A stretch of DNA of 6,578 nucleotides, from positions 1 through 6,578 of the forward strand of contig JAAZLY010000142.1 in the NCBI GenBank assembly GCA_012799115.1, written 5' to 3'. Each line of letters opens with the position of its first letter. Position 1 is the first letter of the stretch. The notes below the pieces were generated by a model. That model had not been told where the DNA came from, did no database searches, and was given only the letters and a program-made list of their open reading frames with translations. Both the position numbers and the translations under genes were made by a program. Of this stretch, positions 1 to 5,696 are shown piece by piece. This DNA comes from Bacillota bacterium (GTDB taxonomy: Bacteria > Bacillota > Limnochordia > Darwinibacteriales > Darwinibacteriaceae).

Positions 1-59
1 ACGAATTTCGATACACGATCCACCAACAAGATCAAGCCCGCGGTAATGATAAGCTTCAA
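1..59 (-). CDS. lspA: Lipoprotein signal peptidase (signal peptidase II), N-terminal fragment
   Basis: Only the first 19 complete codons and part of a twentieth lie in the window; the gene continues past the left edge. They read MKLIITAGLILLVDRVSKF, a hydrophobic segment followed by the D-R-x-(S/T)-K pattern that ends the first membrane helix of LspA proteins. LspA is an inner-membrane aspartyl protease that removes signal peptides from lipid-modified prolipoproteins. The start is TTG at 59..57, chosen because AAGGAG at 73..68 lies 8 nt upstream; the CTG just before it is a weaker choice. The start is 24 nt from the yteA stop, so the two are probably co-transcribed. Presence of lspA close downstream of ileS is the usual arrangement in Firmicutes and supports the call. 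The catalytic aspartates lie outside the window and cannot be checked. Confidence 0.85.
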   Translation of the reverse strand, partial: MKLIITAGLILLVDRVSKF

Positions 60-83
60 CAGCGTGGCTCCTTCCCATATCCT

Positions 84-560
84 TTACTGGCTAAATTCTT
101 CGTTAGGAAGGATATCCCTGCCAACTCCCCAGGCATCTTCTCCGGCAAAGAAAACATCGTCCTCTTCCACTGGTCGTTGATGCTCGTCACGATCTTCCTG
201 CTCTCGCTTACATTGTACACACAGCAAAGTGCGAGGTAGTGCCATGAGCCTACTCTCAGGAATCATCTGTCCACAGTTGTGGCAATAGCCATAGTTGCCT
301 TCGGCAATTGCATTTTGAGCCTCTTCGATTTCTGCAATCTGCTGGCGTGTGTTCTCAAGTATGCCAAGATCCTTACTACGCTCATAGAGCTCACTGGCGT
401 AGTCAGCAAAATGATTGTCATAGATCGAAAGCTCTCCCGTGGCCTCGTCCATGGGAACCCCTAGACCCCCCGGACCAGCGAGTCTTTCCTCTACTCCGAG
501 TAGTTCCTGTTTCTCTGCCTCTAGTGCCTCATAGAGTCTCTCTAGACGTTGTTTCTTCAT
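84..560 (-). CDS. yteA: DksA/TraR-type zinc-finger protein of the YteA family
   Basis: This 158-residue protein starts with a charged, probably coiled-coil N-terminus (about residues 1-28). The segment GELSIYDNHFADYASELYER (42-61) is the hallmark of the YteA family. A second helix (about 62-88) leads into a four-cysteine zinc finger with C93-x2-C96 and C114-x2-C117, spaced as in DksA/TraR proteins. An acidic tail carries the family's RPVEED stretch (129-134). DksA and TraR bind RNA polymerase through its secondary channel. YteA-type proteins are grouped as sporulation-associated by family models, but their exact role is not settled, so RNA polymerase binding here is inference. The ATG at 560..558 has AGGAGGT at 571..565, which overlaps the stop codon of the preceding gene (stop at 572..570), suggesting translational coupling. 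The gene sits between the DUF5665-like gene and lspA, as in many Firmicutes. Nothing is truncated or missing. Confidence 0.9.
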   Translation of the reverse strand: MKKQRLERLYEALEAEKQELLGVEERLAGPGGLGVPMDEATGELSIYDNHFADYASELYERSKDLGILENTRQQIAEIEEAQNAIAEGNYGYCHNCGQMIPESRLMALPRTLLCVQCKREQEDRDEHQRPVEEDDVFFAGEDAWGVGRDILPNEEFSQ

Positions 561-569
561 GTGTACCTC

Positions 570-878
570 CTAGGGTTTGATAGCCAACTCATTTTGTACA
601 ATACGGGTGATCTCTGCGATGAACTCCCCAACGATGGGCAGATTCAACGAGGCGATTCTTCCCATAATATAGATGAAAAGGGCTCCAACCACAGTAAAAC
701 CAATTGCCAGCCCAAAACCCCTTGCAATACCCGACAGAAAACTCAGGTATAGCATGCGCCTTGGCTTCTCGTACAATGCAATGAACTCGGCAATACTCGC
801 CTTTTCTAGGGAATGCACCAATTTCTCTACCTTCACAATCAGGTTCTGCACTAGACTACTGTTTATACGCTCGGCCAA
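570..878 (-). CDS. Small conserved membrane protein, DUF5665-like
   Basis: With the TTG start at 878..876 the product has 102 residues. A charged amphipathic N-terminus (about 1-38, with the LEK-x2-IAEF pattern) is followed by PRR at 39-41. A Gly-rich hydrophobic stretch at about 43-73 probably forms one membrane helix, and NLPIVGEFIAEITRIVQ (79-95) is a conserved amphipathic tail. This layout matches my memory of the DUF5665 family, which has no known function; I could not run a profile search. A longer frame begins at ATG 947, but its first 23 codons run through the terminator palindrome and look unlike protein. The TTG has AGGAGG 7 nt upstream, so the short form is preferred; the GTG at 884 is too close to that site. 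The stop lies 9 nt before the yteA ATG. Position between ileS and yteA suggests read-through from ileS or a weak local promoter. Confidence 0.75.
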   Translation of the reverse strand: MAERINSSLVQNLIVKVEKLVHSLEKASIAEFIALYEKPRRMLYLSFLSGIARGFGLAIGFTVVGALFIYIMGRIASLNLPIVGEFIAEITRIVQNELAIKP

Positions 879-885
879 CGTCACC

Positions 886-891
886 CCTCCT
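886..891 (-). promoter_or_regulatory. Ribosome binding site that sets the TTG start of the DUF5665-like gene
   Basis: The minus strand reads AGGAGG at 891..886, a full anti-16S match, with a 7-nt gap to TTG at 878..876. The spacing excludes GTG at 884..882 (1 nt away). The ATG at 947 has no purine-rich site in front of it and would place the terminator hairpin inside the coding sequence. The site therefore argues for a 102-residue rather than a 125-residue product. Confidence 0.7.
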
Positions 892-904
892 ACTTTAGAG
901 TATG

Positions 905-934
905 CAAAACCCCCTCTTGTATACAAGAGGGGGT
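905..934 (-). terminator. Weak rho-independent terminator after ileS (24-bp perfect palindrome)
   Basis: Positions 910-933 form a perfect inverted repeat with no spacer, arms CCCCCTCTTGTA and TACAAGAGGGGG, extended by one A-T pair at 909/934. In the minus-strand transcript the last G-run is followed by TTTT and then GCATAC. It lies 17 nt past the ileS stop codon, where a terminator is expected. In RNA the central TATA would have to open as a loop of about 4 nt, leaving roughly ten base pairs. The U-run is short, so termination is probably partial, which would allow reduced read-through into the three downstream genes. In the plus direction a G-run leads into TGTCG, so it is unlikely to act the other way. 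Confidence 0.7.
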
Positions 935-950
935 GTCGTAACTTCATAGT

Positions 951-3725
951 CTATAGTGCTTCTGAACAGCGCTGGCATATCGTGGAGTGCTCTGCATCTC
1001 CACTCAGTTCAGGGAAATACTTCCAGCAACGCTCGCATTTCTCGCCTTCAGCTCTGGCTACATCCACCGAAATACCTTCTTCGCTGTAGAGGACCTCTTG
1101 TTGCTCATCTAAAGGTCTGAGTTCGACAGCAGAAACAATGAACAAAAGACGTAGGTCTTCAGCAAATGATTCAAGCACACTCAAGTGTCTTTCGTTGGCA
1201 TAGATCACAACAGCCGCCTCATTGGCCGCTCCAATCAACTTATCGACCCTTGCCATCTCCAGGCCCTTGGAAACCACGCGACGGATCTCCAGGAATGCTT
1301 CCCAGCGTGCATCAAGATCAGAATCCCAGTACTCCGCAGGCAATTCTTGCCAGGTGGTAAAGTGAACACTCTTTTCGGTACGCACCGTTTCGGGCAGATG
1401 CTCCCAAATTTCATCTGCGGTAAAGACCAAGACTGGTGCTAAAAGCTGCGTTAACTCCTTGATAATGATCAATAGAGCGGTTTGAGCAGAACGTCTCTTC
1501 TTGCTGTTCGCAGGATCGCAATACAGCCGGTCCTTCAGAACATCTAGGTAGAAACCGCCTAAATCAACGGAAGCAAAACGATGTGCTGCATGGTAAGCAA
1601 TGTGGAAATCACAGGCTTCATAAGCAGTTCTCATTCTTCGACTTAACTTGGCCAATTGCATGAGGGCCCAGCGATCGATTTCTTCCATCTCTGTGTAAGG
1701 CACAGTATGCAACTGGGGATCAAATCCATGGAGATTGCCAAGTATAAAGCGTGCCGTATTACGGATGCGACGATAAGCATCGGAGAGCTGTTTGAGAATG
1801 TCTCCGGAGATGCGAACATCACCGCGGAACTCGGCAGAAGCAACCCAAAGACGCAGAACATCAGCTCCATACTGATTCCATACTTCCTCCGGACCAACCA
1901 CGTTGCCCACGGATTTGGACATCTTCTTTCCATCGCCATCGACAACCATACCATGGGTCAGAACTGCACGATAGGGTGCCTGGCCCGATGTAGCCACCGA
2001 TGTGGACAACGAAGACTGGAACCAACCACGATGCTGGTCACTTCCTTCTAGATAGAGATCAGAAGGCCATGATAACTCTTCACGTGTCGTTAAGACGGCC
2101 TGGTGAGATACGCCAGAATCAAACCACACGTCCATCGTATCCGTTTCCCTGGTGAAGTTCATGCCGCCACAAGAGGGACAGGTATAACCCTCCGGAAGTA
2201 GTTCCGCAGCGGACTTTGTGAACCAAGCATTCGACCCTTCTTCCGCGAAGACACCGGCCACATGTTCAATCGTCTCTGGTGAGGCAATAGATTCACCGCA
2301 ATCGCAGTAGAAAACGGGAATTGGAACGCCCCAAACTCTCTGCCTGGAAATACACCAGTCGGCCCGATCTGCCACCATGCCACGAATCCGGTCAATACCC
2401 CAGCTGGGAATCCACTGTACTTTCTCGATTTCCTTTAGCATATTGTCCCTAAACATGTCGATGGAGACAAACCACTGATCCGTAGCGCGATACATCACTG
2501 GTTCTTTACACCGCCAGCAATGGGGATAGGAGTGGCTAACAGAATCGAGTTTCAAGAGGGCACCCTTTTCCTCTAGATCCTTAACGACAGCCTTGTTGCC
2601 TTCCTCTAAGGTCAAGCCGGCATAGGAACCTGCCTCTTCTGTGAACCTACCTTGGCCATCCACTGGCGAAAGGATGTCTAAACCATATTGCAGACCAACC
2701 ACATAGTCCTCATGACCATGTCCTGGCGCCGTATGGACACAACCCGTTCCTGCTTCAAGCGTAACGTGATCGCCGAGAATTACTAGAGAATCTCTGTCCA
2801 TCAGGGGATGCGTGCAAATGACTCCCTCGAGCTGCGAACCCTTGTATTCGGCCAAGATCTCCTGGGCAGTCAGGCCAAGTTCTTCAAGAACAGTCTGAGC
2901 CAGTTCTTTTGCCAGTACAAGCTTGCCTCTCTCCGTTTGGACTAGAACATACTCATAGAAAGGATGCAAAGCGATAGCGAGGTTCGCGGGGATCGTCCAG
3001 GGAGTTGTAGTCCAGATGACAAAGGAGGTATCGTCATGATCAATAACACCCTTGCCATCCTTCACTGGGAAACTTACATAGATACTAGGAGAGCGATGAT
3101 CACCGTACTCAATCTCCGCTTCGGCCAGCGCGGTCTGACAATCTGAACACCAATACACTGGCCTCAAAGCCTTGTATACATAGCCCTTCTTCACCATTTC
3201 GCCAAACATCCGGATTTGTATTGCCTCATATTCAGGTTTCAGCGTTAAGTAAGGATCTTCCCAGTCACCCCAAACGCCCAGACGCTGAAATTGCTTGCGT
3301 TGATTATCTACTTGTTCCAGCGCGTACCTAGCGCAATGTTCCCGGAACTCCGCGGCAGACATTCCTTCCCGGGCGCGGCCAAGAGAACGCACCACATGCA
3401 GTTCAATCGGGAGACCATGGGTGTCCCAGCCTGGCACGTAGGGAACATTGTAACCAGCTAGGCTACGAGAGCGCATCACAATATCCTTGAGGATCTTGTT
3501 GAGGGCCGTTCCGATATGAATATTGCCATTGGCATAAGGAGGACCATCATGCAAGATGTAAGACGGTCTTCCTTGCGCCCTGCACAATTCCTGAAGTTGA
3601 CCATAATAATCTTCCTCTTGCCATTTCTCTAACATGGCAGGTTCCCGGGCTGGCAAATTACCCCGCATCGGAAAATCCGTTACAGGCAACTGCAATGATT
3701 CCTGGTAAGTTGATTGCTTTTCCAT
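951..3725 (-). CDS. ileS: Isoleucyl-tRNA synthetase (class I, bacterial type with C-terminal zinc finger)
   Basis: The 924-residue protein charges tRNA-Ile with isoleucine in the cytoplasm; the length is normal for bacterial IleRS. The ATP-binding signature GPPYANGNIHIGTALNK spans 61-77, with HIGT in place of HIGH at 70-73. The CP1 editing domain shows WTTTPWTIPAN (238-248) and GTGCVHTAPGHGHED (326-340), the Thr-rich and Asp-ending motifs that clear valyl-tRNA-Ile. LEGSDQHRGWF lies at 559-569 and the catalytic loop KMSKS at 601-605. An anticodon-binding helical domain follows, then a C-terminal zinc finger with C897/C900 and C917/C920. Further cysteine pairs at 193/196, 403/406, 474/476 and 516/519 probably bind zinc within the connective domains. 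ATG at 3725..3723 is preceded by AGGAGG 7 nt upstream. The gene has its own promoter and a T-box leader with an Ile specifier, so expression should rise when tRNA-Ile is uncharged. The C-terminal zinc domain points to the type 1, typically mupirocin-sensitive, form; that is inference. Confidence 0.98.
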   Translation of the reverse strand: MEKQSTYQESLQLPVTDFPMRGNLPAREPAMLEKWQEEDYYGQLQELCRAQGRPSYILHDGPPYANGNIHIGTALNKILKDIVMRSRSLAGYNVPYVPGWDTHGLPIELHVVRSLGRAREGMSAAEFREHCARYALEQVDNQRKQFQRLGVWGDWEDPYLTLKPEYEAIQIRMFGEMVKKGYVYKALRPVYWCSDCQTALAEAEIEYGDHRSPSIYVSFPVKDGKGVIDHDDTSFVIWTTTPWTIPANLAIALHPFYEYVLVQTERGKLVLAKELAQTVLEELGLTAQEILAEYKGSQLEGVICTHPLMDRDSLVILGDHVTLEAGTGCVHTAPGHGHEDYVVGLQYGLDILSPVDGQGRFTEEAGSYAGLTLEEGNKAVVKDLEEKGALLKLDSVSHSYPHCWRCKEPVMYRATDQWFVSIDMFRDNMLKEIEKVQWIPSWGIDRIRGMVADRADWCISRQRVWGVPIPVFYCDCGESIASPETIEHVAGVFAEEGSNAWFTKSAAELLPEGYTCPSCGGMNFTRETDTMDVWFDSGVSHQAVLTTREELSWPSDLYLEGSDQHRGWFQSSLSTSVATSGQAPYRAVLTHGMVVDGDGKKMSKSVGNVVGPEEVWNQYGADVLRLWVASAEFRGDVRISGDILKQLSDAYRRIRNTARFILGNLHGFDPQLHTVPYTEMEEIDRWALMQLAKLSRRMRTAYEACDFHIAYHAAHRFASVDLGGFYLDVLKDRLYCDPANSKKRRSAQTALLIIIKELTQLLAPVLVFTADEIWEHLPETVRTEKSVHFTTWQELPAEYWDSDLDARWEAFLEIRRVVSKGLEMARVDKLIGAANEAAVVIYANERHLSVLESFAEDLRLLFIVSAVELRPLDEQQEVLYSEEGISVDVARAEGEKCERCWKYFPELSGDAEHSTICQRCSEAL

Positions 3726-3750
3726 TCCGAATCCTCCTCACATTACATAC

Positions 3751-3778
3751 AAAAAAACTCGCCCCACAAAGGGACGAG
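3751..3778 (-). terminator. T-box-controlled intrinsic terminator
   Basis: In the minus-strand RNA, CTCGTCCC (3778..3771) and GGGGCGAG (3765..3758) form an 8-bp stem with one G-U pair and a 5-nt loop, followed directly by seven Ts (3757..3751). The 5' arm contains the CGTCCC used by the alternative antiterminator helix, so the two structures exclude each other. Charged tRNA-Ile should favour this terminator. Uncharged tRNA-Ile, bound by both its anticodon and its acceptor end, should prevent it and let transcription enter ileS. Confidence 0.95.
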
Positions 3779-3997
3779 AAAGCCGCGGTACCACCCTAGT
3801 TAAGACAGATGAAATCTACCTGTCTTCACTCATTGGTGATAACGGCACCACCGACACAGCTTACTTCAAAACAACCTTTCAGCTGGCAACTCCCGGGTGA
3901 TTTTCCTTCACTGTTCATGGCATCCGCTTTCACCTAACCGGACTCTCTACAGCCAATTCCAGATCGTACTGTCCCGTTCATTGTCTTTTCATATTAT
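3751..3997 (-). ncRNA. T-box riboswitch leader of ileS (isoleucine specifier)
   Basis: The leader RNA senses uncharged tRNA-Ile. Stem I begins near 3976: CGGG (3976..3973) pairs with CCCG (3897..3894), and the AGTA motif at 3970..3967 marks the 5' side of the specifier loop. The specifier codon is ATC at 3901..3899, followed by the usual purine, A. The distal part has TGGC/GCCA (3955..3952 with 3921..3918), AGAGAG (3948..3943) and TCCG/CGGA (3942..3939 with 3926..3923) closing a loop with GGTG. Further hairpins lie at 3857-3885 (CAGCT/AGCTG), 3835-3852 (6 bp) and 3802-3826 (9 bp with one G-U pair). The T-box AGGGTGGTACCGCG is at 3797..3784. Its TGGT bulge can pair with an ACCA tRNA end, which fits the A discriminator of tRNA-Ile. 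The antiterminator pairs AGGG (3797..3794) with CCCT (3773..3770), using the 5' arm of the terminator. Confidence 0.95.
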
Positions 3998-4001
3998 CGC
4001 T

Positions 4002-4030
4002 ATTATACCCAAGGGATTGGGTTAAGTCAA
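4002..4030 (-). promoter_or_regulatory. Sigma-A promoter of ileS
   Basis: The minus strand shows TTGACT (4030..4025), five of six matches to the -35 consensus, a 17-nt spacer, and a perfect TATAAT (4007..4002). Transcription should start near 3995-3997, a short distance before T-box Stem I. The promoter lies 23 nt beyond the divIVA stop codon, so ileS forms its own transcription unit, separate from the division cluster. Confidence 0.93.
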
Positions 4031-4032
4031 CT

Positions 4033-4051
4033 GTGGTAGCTCGGCCACCAC
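4033..4051 (-). terminator. Inverted repeat after divIVA, possible terminator lacking a U-tract
   Basis: GTGGTGGC (4051..4044) and GCTACCAC (4040..4033) pair over 8 bp with one G-U pair and a 3-nt CGA loop. The hairpin starts 2 nt after the divIVA stop and ends 2 nt before the -35 box of ileS. What follows is AGTTGACTTAAC rather than a run of Ts, so it is not a standard intrinsic terminator. It may stabilise the 3' end of the divIVA mRNA, cause weak or factor-assisted termination, or bind a protein next to the ileS promoter. Its function is uncertain. Confidence 0.4.
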
Positions 4052-4053
4052 TC

Positions 4054-4596
4054 CTATTCTTCAGTTGCTACACTCGTTTCAAGTAGTTCTTCCTGCAGGG
4101 TCGCTTTGGATACCTCACGATAGAGCCTGGTTGCCTCTGGCTTAACTCCATCATCGACCAAAACATTCCAGATGGTTTCCATAGTCAAGCGAATTTTGTC
4201 CCTTAATTGACGCTCAGCCCGTTCGGTCTTCTGCAACCGTTCCTCGGCATCGGCCAAGAGTTGCTGCGCCTTAAGGCGAGCCTCTACCATGATTCGCTCC
4301 GCCTCCGACTGGGCAACATTGACGACATTATCCGCCTCTTGCCGGGCTACTGTTTTTGCTTCCTGCACCGTTTGCTTAGTGAGGGAGATCAAGTCCAAGA
4401 TATCTTGTTCCTGGTGTTCCTGACCCTCTAGCTGCTCTCGCAGCTTCTTGATCTCTTCATGAAGCTTCCGGTTTTCTTGATACACCGTCTCATACTTGAT
4501 CACAATGTTGGCCAAAAAATCATCCACTTCTTCAGGATCATAGCCCTTGAAGGTCCGTTTGAACTCTGCATTGTGGATGTCCATAGGTTTAAGCAT
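4054..4596 (-). CDS. divIVA: Cell division/polarity protein DivIVA
   Basis: The 180-residue product has the conserved N-terminal membrane-binding domain: DIHNAEF at 6-12 and TFKGYDPEEVDDFL at 15-28. F16 K17 lie where Bacillus DivIVA carries F17 R18, whose phenylalanine inserts into curved membrane; lysine keeps the positive charge. A long coiled coil rich in Glu, Gln, Lys and Arg runs from about residue 30 to 150 and should mediate oligomerisation. The tail ends in an acidic stretch. DivIVA gathers at septa and poles through negative membrane curvature and recruits partners that differ between species (Min proteins, chromosome anchors, wall-growth factors); partners here are unknown. ATG at 4596..4594 has AGGAGG 8 nt upstream. 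The gene is 14 nt from ylmH, last in the division cluster. Length is slightly above the 164 residues of the Bacillus protein. Confidence 0.96.
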   Translation of the reverse strand: MLKPMDIHNAEFKRTFKGYDPEEVDDFLANIVIKYETVYQENRKLHEEIKKLREQLEGQEHQEQDILDLISLTKQTVQEAKTVARQEADNVVNVAQSEAERIMVEARLKAQQLLADAEERLQKTERAERQLRDKIRLTMETIWNVLVDDGVKPEATRLYREVSKATLQEELLETSVATEE

Positions 4597-4610
4597 GTAC
4601 GTTACCTCCT

Positions 4611-5402
4611 TCAGTAATACCGATGTAACACAATACTAGTACGTCCCTTTCGGGTTGTACCTCCTACTTCAGAAACAACCACGCGCCCCCGCCCCCGAAT
4701 GGAGAGAACGTCTCCCTCTGAAATGGCTAGGGCTGGATTGGATACGGGCTTCCAGTTCAGCTTGACCCGTTCACCCTTTATCTCACGAACCATCTTAGAG
4801 CGAGAGGTTCCATATCCCTCCGCTGCTACCGCATCAAGGCGCAACGATGCGACCGTACCTTTAATCTCCTTGATTCGTTCAGGTTCTACCGAAAGCTGCT
4901 CTTCGTCTATCTCTTGGAGGGTGATAGCAACCTTGCCTACCTGTGTCCAGTTACTAAGCAGATAATCTCCAACCTCAGATGCCACAATGGCTTGGCAGCC
5001 GCCCTCTAGAACCAAAATGTCACCTATCTTACCCCGCTTGAGTCCTGTGCCTAATATGGATCCCAGGTAATCACCGTGGGTAACGTCTTGAAAGGAAAAG
5101 TTCCCTCTCGCTTCAAGCACCCGAAGGGAAGATGGTATCGTCTCGATCAAATAGAAACCTGGATAGATAACAAGGCGGGCTCGTTCAGCTTTCTTGTAAC
5201 CGCCCTGTTGCATATAACCAACTTCGGGAATTCCGCCCAAGACACTCTGGGCCACTTTCCGCTCGTAGGGATCGTAAAAATCGGTCCTCTGGGGACGATT
5301 TGTTTCCCAGGCTTGACGGGCCAAATCGAGGATATGTCGACCGAGAGTCTGTTCAGCCGCACCCCTCAAGTGCCCAAGTAATTGCTCTTTGTCCAAATGC
5401 AA
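4611..5402 (-). CDS. ylmH: YlmH-type RNA-binding protein with S4 domain
   Basis: This 263-residue protein shows the YlmH layout: an N-terminal alpha/beta region with TDFYDPYERKVAQ (40-52), a middle part with HGDYLGSILGTGLKRGKIGD (109-128), and a C-terminal S4 RNA-binding domain at about 187-240 (LRLDAV, then SRSKMVREIKGERVKLNWK, ending GDVLSIRGRGR). S4 domains bind structured RNA, commonly rRNA, and the Bacillus homologue has been linked to stalled large ribosomal subunits; whether this protein acts likewise is inference. The start is TTG at 5402..5400, directly after an in-frame TGA, with AAGGA 4 nt upstream. TTG at 5396..5394 (MDKEQ...) has a spacing of 10 nt and is also possible. It stands between yggT and divIVA, its usual place, 21 nt from yggT. 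The link of an RNA-binding protein to this division cluster is conserved but unexplained. Confidence 0.93.
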   Translation of the reverse strand: MHLDKEQLLGHLRGAAEQTLGRHILDLARQAWETNRPQRTDFYDPYERKVAQSVLGGIPEVGYMQQGGYKKAERARLVIYPGFYLIETIPSSLRVLEARGNFSFQDVTHGDYLGSILGTGLKRGKIGDILVLEGGCQAIVASEVGDYLLSNWTQVGKVAITLQEIDEEQLSVEPERIKEIKGTVASLRLDAVAAEGYGTSRSKMVREIKGERVKLNWKPVSNPALAISEGDVLSIRGRGRVVVSEVGGTTRKGRTSIVLHRYY

Positions 5403-5423
5403 TCAATCCTTCCTAGGTAAAGC

Positions 5424-5696
5424 CTATAGCATCACAAGAAACAGTAGCCTTCTCAGCAGTGAATAGGCCATACGCAACACGAGAAACATCACGAGTGGCG
5501 AAAGATCGATATTGCCCAAAGGCGGAATAATTCCTCTAAAGGGACGAACAACGACGTCCGTGGCTTTATGAATAAATTGAACGATCGGATGTGAGTAGTC
5601 GACAGTGGGGAGCCACGTTAACAAGAATCGAGCAATCAGAATCCAGGTATAAAGCTCAAAAAGAAGATCAGTCAGGGCTATGATTCGCACCTTCAA
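5424..5696 (-). CDS. yggT: YggT/YlmG family small integral membrane protein
   Basis: The 90-residue protein has two hydrophobic segments, about 9-29 and 65-88, joined by a loop with the family signature RPFRGIIPPLGNIDLSPLV (51-69). YggT/YlmG proteins are small membrane proteins found in bacteria and plastids. Plastid members affect nucleoid distribution and bacterial ones sit in division clusters, but the biochemical role is unknown. The start is TTG at 5696..5694, immediately after the TGA stop of sepF and in the same frame, so no earlier start is possible in this frame. GAAGG ends 7 nt before it, inside the sepF 3' end, so translation is probably coupled to sepF. GTG two codons later is an alternative start with poorer spacing. 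The length is typical for the family. Confidence 0.92.
   Translation of the reverse strand: MKVRIIALTDLLFELYTWILIARFLLTWLPTVDYSHPIVQFIHKATDVVVRPFRGIIPPLGNIDLSPLVMFLVLRMAYSLLRRLLFLVML

Noticed and set aside
896..924. Possible promoter TTGTAT-16-CATACT before the DUF5665-like gene
   Set aside because: Only three of six -35 and four of six -10 positions match, and the -35 lies within the terminator palindrome; too weak to list as a feature.
673..1089. Open frame of 138 codons on the plus strand across the DUF5665-like gene and the ileS 3' end
   Set aside because: It runs through the terminator palindrome and is antisense to two supported genes; the translation resembles no family.
1643..1954. 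Minus-strand frame of 103 codons overlapping ileS out of frame
   Set aside because: The ileS frame is continuous and conserved throughout, so this is a shadow and not a frameshifted fragment.
1656..2051. Open frame of 131 codons on the plus strand inside ileS
   Set aside because: It is antisense to a fully conserved IleRS frame, has no recognisable motif, and no ribosome site was seen; it reflects the codon usage of ileS.
5076..5381. Plus-strand frame of 101 codons opposite ylmH
   Set aside because: Antisense to a recognised gene, no motif and no ribosome site; treated as chance.
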